From Treponema sp. (GTDB lineage: Bacteria; Spirochaetota; Spirochaetia; Treponematales; Breznakiellaceae), in the NCBI GenBank assembly GCA_031254315.1, contig JAIRUQ010000088.1, forward strand, positions 1-37,498: DNA of 37,498 nucleotides, written 5' to 3'. Positions 30,986 through 37,498 of this stretch are shown in pieces (position 1 is the first letter of the stretch; every line of letters begins with the position of its first letter). The notes beneath the pieces were generated by a model, which ran no database searches, was not told the DNA's origin, and saw only the letters and a list, made by a program, of their open reading frames with translations. Made by a program: the position numbers and the translations under genes.

Positions 30986-31504
30986 TCATGGTTGTTGGGA
31001 AGGAGCCTCAGGCGAAATGACCATCAGGTCGCTGAAATAAAGGACGCTAATTCGCCCAAGCCGCAAGCCGGAATTAAAGCGCCTTAAAATCTCCTGTTTT
31101 GCGGTTTCTTCATCAATTTGAATTATGCTTTCTTCCGGCAGGGCGGAAAAGTAGTCCGACGCGATCGCCCTAAAATCGCCGATTTTGGCGGCAAGCTCTT
31201 CGGTAAAAGAAACGTCGCCGGCAGAGTAGGGGAACGCTATGGAAAGGAGCAAGGTTGATGAATTGACAAGCGGGACTCTGAGCCGCCCAAGCCCTGAAAA
31301 AACGCGGATGTCATCGGTTTGCGAAGAGGACTGTTCTGTACGGGTGGAGCCCCCGAACCTTAAAAGCGGCTCTCCGCCGCGTGAACGGGCAAGCCCGATA
31401 ATGGTTCCTATTGCCAAGAGCACGATTAAAGCGCCGGCTATGGAGAGCAGAACAATGTAAAAAATACCGGGTATCTTTTTCCCGGCAGAGTTAATTTTTT
31501 TCAC
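30986..31504 (-). CDS. FliL-like single-pass membrane protein
   Basis: A 172-residue protein. One membrane helix (about 13-37), a Ser/Thr-rich linker and an extracytoplasmic domain ending with LRLGRISVLYFSDLMVI, which resembles the C-terminal signature of FliL (stator-associated flagellar protein). It is not next to other flagellar genes, so it is probably a FliL paralogue rather than the motility-operon copy. The start is GTG 31504 without a Shine-Dalgarno sequence; a weak ATGACA-17-TACCCT element ends 6 nt upstream. It lies 108 bp upstream of the sigma operon in the same direction. Confidence 0.6.
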   Translation of the reverse strand: MKKINSAGKKIPGIFYIVLLSIAGALIVLLAIGTIIGLARSRGGEPLLRFGGSTRTEQSSSQTDDIRVFSGLGRLRVPLVNSSTLLLSIAFPYSAGDVSFTEELAAKIGDFRAIASDYFSALPEESIIQIDEETAKQEILRRFNSGLRLGRISVLYFSDLMVISPEAPSQQP

Positions 31505-31552
31505 TGTTTAAGGGTAGCTTATTTTTGGGGGAATGTCATTGGGGAATTGGGG

Positions 31553-31581
31553 TTGGAATTGTATATATTTTATCCTAAGAT
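31553..31581 (+). promoter_or_regulatory. Candidate leaderless promoter of the ORF6N gene
   Basis: TTGGAA (31553-31558), 17-nt spacer, TAAGAT (31576-31581), then six bases to ATG 31588. No ribosome binding site. Confidence 0.5.
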
Positions 31582-31587
31582 ACATTC

Positions 31588-32112
31588 ATGGCAAAAAAAT
31601 TAACACAACTCCAAAACATGATTTATGAAATTCGCGGACAAAAGGTCATGCTTGACAGCGACTTGGCAAGATTATATGAAATAGAAACAAAAGCTCTTAA
31701 TAGGGCTGTCAAAAGAAATATAGAGCGTTTTCCCGATATTTTTATGTTTCAATTGACGGAAAAGGAACTTGATTCTTTGAGGTGCCAAATTGGCACCTCA
31801 AACGAAGGAAAGGGCGGCAGGCGTTATTTACCTTATGTCTTCTCAGAGCATGGTGTCCTTATGCTCTCTAGCGTATTAAACAGCAAAAAAGCCATAAGTG
31901 TCAACATTGAAATAATGGTAACCTTTATAAAAATGCGTCATTATGTGATTTCAAAAAACGATACAAATGAGCAAATTGCCGAATTACGGAAACTCCTCAT
32001 GCTCTACGTTGAGAAGAATGACAAACGGGTAAATGAAATTATTATTGTACTGAACAATCTTATTGAGCATCCTCCAAAAACCAGAACGATAGGCTTTACT
32101 GCTGAAAATTAG
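31588..32112 (+). CDS. ORF6N-domain DNA-binding protein
   Basis: A 174-residue protein with an N-terminal ORF6N domain (about 8-115): IYEIRGQKVMLDSDLARLYEIETKALNRAVKRN, RFPDIFMFQLT, GGRRYLPYVFSEHGVLMLSSVL. A helical C-terminal tail follows (about 125-174). ORF6N / KilA-N proteins are common in phages and mobile regions and are presumed DNA-binding; their targets are mostly unknown. The gene contains a perfect 27-nt inverted repeat (31776-31802). It is probably leaderless. It opens an accessory patch with a candidate small RNA and a broken toxin-like gene. Confidence 0.85.
   Translation: MAKKLTQLQNMIYEIRGQKVMLDSDLARLYEIETKALNRAVKRNIERFPDIFMFQLTEKELDSLRCQIGTSNEGKGGRRYLPYVFSEHGVLMLSSVLNSKKAISVNIEIMVTFIKMRHYVISKNDTNEQIAELRKLLMLYVEKNDKRVNEIIIVLNNLIEHPPKTRTIGFTAEN
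31776..31802 (+). repeat. Perfect inverted repeat inside the ORF6N gene
   Basis: TTTGAGGTGCCAA (31776-31788), A, TTGGCACCTCAAA (31790-31802): thirteen paired bases on each side of one central base. It lies in coding sequence for SLRCQIGTSN. It could be an operator, an mRNA hairpin or a recombination site. Confidence 0.85.
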
Positions 32113-32189
32113 CGGTAAAGTTAAGCTAACTGCCAAAGAGCATAGCGTTTACGGGAACAGAGTCAGGGGGTAAAATAGGAGTTTTTCGC

Positions 32190-32218
32190 TTGACAATATA
32201 CCGTAAGTGGGGTATATT
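32190..32218 (+). promoter_or_regulatory. Consensus-like promoter of a candidate small RNA
   Basis: TTGACA (32190-32195), exactly 17 nt, TATATT (32213-32218). It has a perfect -35 box, and no open reading frame follows in the same direction. Confidence 0.75.
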
Positions 32219-32224
32219 TTAAGT

Positions 32225-32331
32225 ATCTCCGAAAGGGAGAAACTCCGAAGGAGTTCCGCCACTGGAGGAGGCGGCATTGTAGCCCCCTCTGCCGAACCCG
32301 GTTTTGCTTATGCAAGACCGGGCGATTTTTT
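32225..32331 (+). ncRNA. Candidate structured small RNA, about 105 nt
   Basis: Three hairpins stand almost without linkers: TCTCC (32226-32230) / GGAGA (32236-32240) with a GAAAG loop; AACTCC (32241-32246) / GGAGTT (32250-32255) with loop GAA; CCGCC (32256-32260) / GGCGG (32270-32274) with loop ACTGGAGGA. An 11-bp terminator stem with a T tract closes it. An alternative hairpin (32268-32275 with 32282-32289, one C-C mismatch) excludes the third one, so the molecule may switch. No reading frame with a ribosome binding site is present. Promoter and terminator set the plus strand. I do not recognise a known RNA family. The 32113-32346 gap holds only this unit. Confidence 0.7.
32297..32331 (+). 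terminator. Intrinsic terminator of the candidate small RNA
   Basis: Stem CCCGGTTTTGC (32297-32307) / GCAAGACCGGG (32312-32322), eleven pairs including one G-T, loop TTAT, followed after CGA by six T residues (32326-32331). On the minus strand it has no T tract, so it does not serve the convergent gene. Confidence 0.9.
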
Positions 32332-32346
32332 ATGGGGATGCTACAT

Positions 32347-32904
32347 TTACTGCCCGATTATTGAGCGCAGTTCTTCATAAGTCCATGTGAATAATTCTCC
32401 GCTCTTTTCAAAAAAACAAATGAACGAACCTTCGCCTTTCCGCTCTTTCAATTCTCCGGCTATCTTGGCTTTTACGTTTCCTACAGACAGATCTGATAAA
32501 AGCCAGATAAACACCGAATGTTTTTTTGTTAAGGCACAGTTTTTTGTCAGCAAAGAGCCTTGTTTATATCCGTACTTGAATTGTGTCCCTAAAGTTGCTC
32601 TTGTTCCAGATACGGTTTTCATTTCCGTAATTTCCCCGTCCAGTACCAAATCGGCGCATTGCTTCCTACTCTCCTACTGTATAACCTTCTCCGGCAGAAA
32701 ATACGCCACACGCCCCCGTCCGGTTAAAATCCGTGCTTGGGACATTTCTCTCTTCCATTTGTCCGGTTCCCGGTATTCTTCGGTAAGGCGGCTCTTGGCT
32801 ACCCAAATATTTGTTTCTGTGGGTATCCATTGTTCACTAGAAAATAAAGCCGAGGCAAGAGTTAAGGACTTTTCGATGTTCAAACGATGTTGCTCAGGAG
32901 TCAT
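32347..32904 (-). pseudogene. Toxin-like (CdiA-CT / nuclease-like) gene interrupted by one in-frame TAG
   Basis: Two open stretches, 32904-32677 (76 residues, MTPEQHRLNIEK...) and 32673-32350 (108 residues, ESRKQCADLVLDGEITEMK...), are in the same frame and separated only by TAG at 32676-32674. Read through, they form one coherent protein of about 185 codons. The C-terminal half has DLVLDGEITEMKT, an E-x-K arrangement like nucleases of contact-dependent-inhibition or phage-head-associated toxins, and ends FTWTYEELRSIIGQ. The family call is by eye and tentative. Most likely a nonsense-mutated toxin domain; amber readthrough is the alternative. It lies 19 bp from the activase gene. Confidence 0.65.
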
Positions 32905-32923
32905 TGTTTTTTACCGCAAATCC

Positions 32924-35900
32924 CTACGACACTTTCTTCAAACTTCGCGCGTTCATTATGAGCATCTGCAGACGGTTTTCTATATTCGCGAAACTTACAT
33001 CGGGGTCGTAGTCTAAGGGCAGTATTTGAATGTCGGGATGTTGCTCTTTGATTCTCTTGATTATTCCGCGACCGCAGATGTGGTTTGGAAGACAGCCGAA
33101 GGGCTGGAGAATTGCAAAGGAGCGTATGCCCTTTGCGGCGTAGTGCAGAATGTCGGCGGCAATTAAGAACGATTCGCCGGATAGTATCGAGTGATGCATT
33201 ATGTGATCGCTTAATTTAGCGACTTCTTCCAGAGTAACGTCGCTTTCATATAATGGGTGCATTTTTGCGATACGGTCGGTGTGTTTTACGGCGAAGTCCA
33301 TGAATTTACTGCCTACTTTTGCGAATAGATTGTCGTATAACGAATGTTTTACTTTGAATTGTTTCATTTCGCAAAGGGTGTGGTTTAGGAAAAGGTGGCG
33401 GTAAATGCCGTACATTCTTGGGAAAATAACTTCCATTCCGTTTTTTTCAAGATATTTTTCTACTTCCAGATTTGACGCCGGATGAAATGTTAGAAGATAC
33501 TCGCCCTGCATAAATACCTGCTCCTTCAATTTTGAGCGGTCATAGCGGACTTTGCATAACTCCTTTATTGCCCTCTTAAAAGGTTTTATTGTTCCGAAGA
33601 GACCTCTTTTAGCAAGCCCTTCTGATATTTCCTTAAACGCCTTATCTACTACTTTATCGGTCTGACCTTTTTGTAGTTCATAGGGACGTATTCTGCGCCG
33701 TAGGAATTCAAGAGCGTCCGCCTGTATTATGCTCCAAACAACATTTGAGTAAGTTATAGGAGTAAAGTTCATTCCGGGGTGGGCGTTTTTTAGATCAAAC
33801 ATATCTGTTGTGATTACCGGCACTTGAGGGAAGCCTGCTTCATCAAGGGCTTTTCTTGCTAAGGGCATGTAATTGGAAAGACGGCAGTCGCATAACACTT
33901 TGCCGGTTCCTATTACGGTATTGTTGGGATCGTACTTTCCGCTTTTAAGGGTAAGGATGGCTTCGCCGATTACAATTTGAGCGGGAAGGCACATGTCGTT
34001 ATGCACATATTTTTTTCCCATCGCTATAGCTTCCGCGCCTGCCATTGGCAGAGGTTCCGCTCTGTAGCCGTCATTGACAAGAGCGCTACTTACTATCAAA
34101 CAAAACGCCCTGCTGACATTTGGGATGAGAATGACTTTTTGTTTGTCGGTTTTGTTGAGTTTTACAGGATAGGGATCGCCGAGCGGCTTTGCGTTATGTG
34201 TCACTTTTTTACGGCGGATCATTACCGTTTCTATAAAAGAGCGAACCCTTATGCGCAAGGGTCCTGCAATTTCGCTTTCGTCCATTTTTAAGATGAGCGG
34301 AGACTTGCCTGAAATTTCATCCATTATGCGCGTAATTTCATCGGTGTAGACAGCGTCGTGTCCGCAACCAAAATTAAAAATGTCCACATACTCCAGCGCC
34401 GGATGTTCAGCCGCGACTATCGCCCCTGAAAGAAGGCGTGCGTGGTTATTGTTGGTAATCTCAACGCGCGATTTGCCAAGCGGCACTTCTTTTAGATTGG
34501 GAAGGGAATCAAGCGTTAGTACGGGTATTCCTATACTTGTAAAATAGCGCGAAAGATTGTGATTTATGTGTTCATCATACTGATAATGCCGCCCTGCGAT
34601 AACTACAGCGAAATCTCCCTTGCGCGTAACATCATCAATAATTTTTTTGCCGTTATCTGTCATGGCGCGGTTAAAGTCTTCCAGCGCGTTTTCTCCCTGT
34701 TTGATCGCAGAAAGGACGGTTTTTTCAGGTATATTGAAAGTTTGTCGCATATAACGGCAGAGCTGGAAGTCCTGATCCCTTTTTGAGAACCAGTGGCAGA
34801 TTGGCGTATCAAACGGGATGTTGTGTTTTTCTTCGGGGTTATTTGAAAATCTTATAGACAGCGGATAGCCTTTCAGAACAGGGCATGTAAATGTGCTGAA
34901 ACGTTCTGGATTGTCAGGCGGCAACCTGTTAATCTGCGGAAAGAAAATCCTGTCTACCTTTTTTTCTATTAAATCCTCGATATGCCCGTGAACCAGTTTT
35001 GCCGGGAAGCAAACCGTATCGGAAGCAACATACTGTATGCCTTTCTCGTACAGCTTCCGCGAACTTCTGGCGGAGATTTTTGTCTTAAAGCCAAGAGCGC
35101 CCCAGAACACTTTCCAGAACGGCATGTTACGCCAAAAATCCAGCACGCGCGGAATCCCTATTGTAATATCCTTTGACGGCAGAAGCTGTGTAAACGGATA
35201 ATCCTTAAAGACGAGTTCATCGCGGATTTTTACCATGTCGGGAACTGAATTCATTATTTGAGTTCTTTTGTTTACTTCTTCACGTAACGCAGGATCATTG
35301 GGGTCGCCGACAAGCTCACCGCGTTCACAGCGGTTGCCTGTAACCCATGTAAGACCTTCTGTGCCTTGCGGCGATTTTGAAAAGCGCACCAAAGTACGGT
35401 TACAGTTATTACTGCAGAACGGGCAGATTACATTGGCTTCCTGTGTGTAGTCAAAGTCCTTAATTGCCTCAAAACCGATAAAGCGCGAACGCTCACCCGT
35501 GCCGTGAGGTGAAGTGTAGCCGTGTTCCGCGATATGACGTTTTGTAAGAAGGGCAATCCCGATCGCTCCCATCTCTCCGGGGAAAGGGGAGCGCACTATG
35601 GACTTGCCGAGGTACTGTTCCAGCGCCCTCAGTACCGCGTCATTTTTGAGAGTACCGCCTTGCACGACAATTTTATCTCCAAGCTGGGCGGTGTTTGAAA
35701 TACGCACAACTTTGGTAAACACATTTTCTACTATTGAACGGCACAGTCCCGCCATAATGTCATCGGCTTGTTTACCGTTTTTTTGCTCTGTAATGATTGT
35801 ACTGTTCATAAAAACCGTACAACGACTGCCAAGGCGGGCGGGATTTTTAGCGTTAAACGCTATCTCTGCGATTTTATCAACAGGAATATGAAGAGTTTCC

Positions 35901-37324
35901 GCGAAAGTTTCCAAGAATGAACCGCATCCCGAAGAGCAGGCTTCGTTCACAGTTATATTTGTAACAATACCGTTTGAAATATTAATCGCTTTCATGTCCT
36001 GACCGCCAATGTCAAGAATGAAACTCACTCCGGGAATATATTTTTGCGCCGCTGCCGCGTGAGCGACTGTTTCTACCGTGTGAAAATCCGCGCCGAGAGC
36101 CTTGTCGAATAACAGTTCCCCATAACCTGTTGTTCCAAGAGCGAGAACCTCAAGATTGATCCCGGCATCTTGATACTTTTTGTACATATCCATCAGAGCC
36201 TGTTTGATAACTTTAAGAGGCTCGCCTTTGTTCGGGCTATAAAAACAATCGACTACATTTTCATTTTCGTCTATCAAAACAAATTTTGTAGTGGTAGAAC
36301 CAGCGTCAAGTCCCATGTATACGCGCAAAGTTTCCCCTCTTTGTAAACCCGACGCGTTCTTGTTAATTGTCTGCATTTTATGGCGTGCGGCGAAATCATC
36401 CCTCTCGCCCTCGCTGTTAAAGAAATTCAGGTTTTGCGTAAAAGAATTGCCGGCTACAATTTCCCGGTACATTGAAAGAGTTGTAAGCGCCGCCTCGGGG
36501 CTAAAACGCATTTCCTCGTTCTGAAACATCTCGTTGATTGAAAGTGCGGCTCCGAAAGCTATGAACAACTCTGCATTCGGCGGTACGATAATTTCCGGTT
36601 CTTTAAGTCCAAGCCGCTCGGCAAAAACTCTAATCAGAGTGGGATTGAAAGTGAGCGGTCCGCCTTCAAAAACAACGGGTGGATGTATTTCGAGTCCCTG
36701 CGCCAGTCCGCCGATTGTTTGTTTTGCAATCGCGTGAAAGGTTGAAAGGGCGATATCTTCAAGCAAGCCGCCCTGATTCAAAAGCGGCTGAATATCGGTC
36801 TTGGCAAAAACTCCGCAACGTCCTGAAATGTCGTACACCTGCGTACCTTTCGCCGCGAGAGCGTCAAACTTTTCAACAGGCGTGCGTAACAGGGAAGCCA
36901 TCTCGTCGATGAACGCTCCAGTTCCCCCGGCGCAACTTCCGTTCATGCGCATGTCCCCTGCGGCGAGGCGGTTTGTCGCTTTATCATGGTAGAAAAAAAC
37001 GATTTTCGCGTCCTGACCGCCGAGTTCTATCGCGACCTTTGCCTGCGGATAAAAAGTCCTTACGGCGATGGAGTTTGCAACAACTTCCTGAATATATGAC
37101 GCATGGAGCACTTCTGCGATAGTCCTGCCCCCTGAGCCGCAAAAGGCGAGCCGGAACTGTTCCTGAGGATATTTCGAGAAAATATCCTGCAGAAATACGC
37201 GTACCTTCTCGCTTTGGCAGGCGTTGTGCCGCTCATAACGTGAAAAAAGAACCTCTTTTGTGTCGCTTTGTATCACCACAGCCTTAACGGTCGTGGAGCC
37301 TACATCAATTCCTATGTGTAACAT
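32924..37324 (-). CDS. Giant acyl-CoA dehydratase activase (2-hydroxyglutaryl-CoA dehydratase activator family)
   Basis: A 1466-residue protein. First ASKHA ATPase domain (about 1-275): IDVGSTT (6-12), GGQDAK, and cysteines Cys131 (GSCAGG) and Cys170 (GRCGVF), matching the bridging [4Fe-4S] cysteines of HgdC. Second ASKHA domain (about 335-600): LDAGSTTTK, GGQDMK, ACSSGCGS (Cys463, Cys467) and SRCTVF (Cys502). Then a CPFCSNNC motif (634-641), a DUF2229-like region (about 710-930) and a long C-terminal part resembling the dehydratase-like CoA-enzyme component. Family members drive ATP-dependent one-electron transfer to dehydratases or reductases. No dehydratase genes are adjacent, so its partner is unknown. 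No Shine-Dalgarno sequence. Confidence 0.9.
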   Translation of the reverse strand: MLHIGIDVGSTTVKAVVIQSDTKEVLFSRYERHNACQSEKVRVFLQDIFSKYPQEQFRLAFCGSGGRTIAEVLHASYIQEVVANSIAVRTFYPQAKVAIELGGQDAKIVFFYHDKATNRLAAGDMRMNGSCAGGTGAFIDEMASLLRTPVEKFDALAAKGTQVYDISGRCGVFAKTDIQPLLNQGGLLEDIALSTFHAIAKQTIGGLAQGLEIHPPVVFEGGPLTFNPTLIRVFAERLGLKEPEIIVPPNAELFIAFGAALSINEMFQNEEMRFSPEAALTTLSMYREIVAGNSFTQNLNFFNSEGERDDFAARHKMQTINKNASGLQRGETLRVYMGLDAGSTTTKFVLIDENENVVDCFYSPNKGEPLKVIKQALMDMYKKYQDAGINLEVLALGTTGYGELLFDKALGADFHTVETVAHAAAAQKYIPGVSFILDIGGQDMKAINISNGIVTNITVNEACSSGCGSFLETFAETLHIPVDKIAEIAFNAKNPARLGSRCTVFMNSTIITEQKNGKQADDIMAGLCRSIVENVFTKVVRISNTAQLGDKIVVQGGTLKNDAVLRALEQYLGKSIVRSPFPGEMGAIGIALLTKRHIAEHGYTSPHGTGERSRFIGFEAIKDFDYTQEANVICPFCSNNCNRTLVRFSKSPQGTEGLTWVTGNRCERGELVGDPNDPALREEVNKRTQIMNSVPDMVKIRDELVFKDYPFTQLLPSKDITIGIPRVLDFWRNMPFWKVFWGALGFKTKISARSSRKLYEKGIQYVASDTVCFPAKLVHGHIEDLIEKKVDRIFFPQINRLPPDNPERFSTFTCPVLKGYPLSIRFSNNPEEKHNIPFDTPICHWFSKRDQDFQLCRYMRQTFNIPEKTVLSAIKQGENALEDFNRAMTDNGKKIIDDVTRKGDFAVVIAGRHYQYDEHINHNLSRYFTSIGIPVLTLDSLPNLKEVPLGKSRVEITNNNHARLLSGAIVAAEHPALEYVDIFNFGCGHDAVYTDEITRIMDEISGKSPLILKMDESEIAGPLRIRVRSFIETVMIRRKKVTHNAKPLGDPYPVKLNKTDKQKVILIPNVSRAFCLIVSSALVNDGYRAEPLPMAGAEAIAMGKKYVHNDMCLPAQIVIGEAILTLKSGKYDPNNTVIGTGKVLCDCRLSNYMPLARKALDEAGFPQVPVITTDMFDLKNAHPGMNFTPITYSNVVWSIIQADALEFLRRRIRPYELQKGQTDKVVDKAFKEISEGLAKRGLFGTIKPFKRAIKELCKVRYDRSKLKEQVFMQGEYLLTFHPASNLEVEKYLEKNGMEVIFPRMYGIYRHLFLNHTLCEMKQFKVKHSLYDNLFAKVGSKFMDFAVKHTDRIAKMHPLYESDVTLEEVAKLSDHIMHHSILSGESFLIAADILHYAAKGIRSFAILQPFGCLPNHICGRGIIKRIKEQHPDIQILPLDYDPDVSFANIENRLQMLIMNARSLKKVS

Positions 37325-37336
37325 GCGGAATTTCTA

Positions 37337-37364
37337 ATATAATACAAATTTGTGGAGTTTTCAA
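37337..37364 (-). promoter_or_regulatory. Candidate promoter of the activase gene
   Basis: On the minus strand, TTGAAA (37364-37359), 16-nt spacer, TTATAT (37342-37337), then 12 nt to ATG 37324. The expected leader is only about five bases. Confidence 0.5.
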
Positions 37365-37380
37365 GACGGCTCCTGTTCTC

Positions 37381-37409
37381 TTGAATTTAATACCAATTTA
37401 TATTATTAT
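37381..37409 (+). promoter_or_regulatory. Candidate promoter of the parD gene
   Basis: TTGAAT (37381-37386), 17-nt spacer, TATTAT (37404-37409), then seven bases to ATG 37417. AGGG at 37410-37413 is too close to the ATG to be a normal ribosome binding site. Confidence 0.5.
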
Positions 37410-37416
37410 AGGGTAT

Positions 37417-37498
37417 ATGAGTAATACCAGCATAACCCTTGGAGAGCGTTTTGAAAACTTTACAAACGCGCAGGTCAAAAGCGGTCGCTATGGTTCGG
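37417..37498 (+). CDS. parD: ParD-family antitoxin, N-terminal part (truncated by window edge)
   Basis: The first 27 residues are visible: MSNTSITLGERFENF followed by TNAQVKSGRYGS. This is the typical opening of ParD-type ribbon-helix-helix antitoxins (a strand, then ...F..QV.SGRYGS), which repress their own operon and neutralise a ParE toxin. A parE gene is expected just beyond the window. Recognition rests on a short but highly characteristic segment. Confidence 0.88.
   Translation, partial: MSNTSITLGERFENFTNAQVKSGRYGS

Noticed and set aside
1-37498. CRISPR arrays, tRNA or rRNA genes, complete insertion sequences
   Set aside because: No regularly spaced repeats with unique spacers, no tRNA T-loop / acceptor patterns outside coding genes, no rRNA motifs and no transposase reading frame were seen by eye. 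A tRNAscan-SE or Infernal run could still find something short.

Overview
This window looks like chromosomal DNA of an anaerobic, host-associated spirochaete, most likely a Treponema of the insect-gut type. That assignment is inference. It rests on several lipoproteins with loose spirochaetal lipoboxes, a multi-subunit NAD-linked [FeFe] hydrogenase operon, a giant 2-hydroxyacyl-CoA dehydratase activase, a FliL-like protein and a mosaic of moderate-GC genes and very AT-rich genes. No rRNA, tRNA, CRISPR array or complete insertion sequence was found.

Layout. 1-490: end of an unidentified gene and an intergenic repeat. 491-4239: a tyrosine-phenol-lyase-like PLP enzyme, an HTH-cupin regulator and an acyl-CoA synthetase. 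4379-7332: an OmpA-like lipoprotein, then convergent genes for a PlsC-type acyltransferase and a lipoprotein. 7666-10740: a three-gene module (SPFH plus zinc ribbons, zinc ribbon plus membrane anchor, TPM domain) matching the ydjI/ydjG/ydjH set of Bacillus but without pspA. 10855-15874: hydrogenase operon in the order NuoE-like, HATPase, [2Fe-2S] protein, NuoF-like, HydA, ending in a hairpin. 15938-17124: a DinB-like protein and deoC. 17125-19115: an accessory patch with two small lipoproteins, short repeats and cassette-like direct repeats. 19197-24169: Hsp20, a YmdB-like protein with a degenerate metal site, a TPR protein, a class III cyclase-like protein, a GGDEF protein and a secreted unknown. 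24170-25016: hairpin-rich intergenic DNA and a very AT-rich membrane protein. 25096-26879: proC and trpS. 26943-28450: NusG-II protein, Gx transporter and an EcfT-like membrane protein. These converge on a minus-strand group (28482-30877) of ApbE, ZAS anti-sigma, ECF sigma and a small membrane protein; a FliL-like gene follows. 31588-32904: an accessory patch with an ORF6N gene, a probable new structured small RNA and a toxin-like gene broken by one in-frame amber codon. 32924-37324: a 1466-residue activase. 37417 to the end: start of a ParD antitoxin.

The main findings that are not routine annotation are: (1) a candidate structured RNA at 32225-32331 with its own consensus-like promoter and a strong terminator; (2) a dispersed intergenic element present three times, whose central hairpin changes sequence in all copies yet keeps base pairing; (3) a recurring leaderless layout, with a -10 box ending 6-7 nt before a start codon that lacks a Shine-Dalgarno sequence; (4) cassette-like direct repeats around an AT-rich lipoprotein gene; (5) active-site changes in the YmdB-like and tyrosine-phenol-lyase-like proteins.

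All family assignments and motif comparisons are by eye from the translated sequence; no alignment or database search was run.
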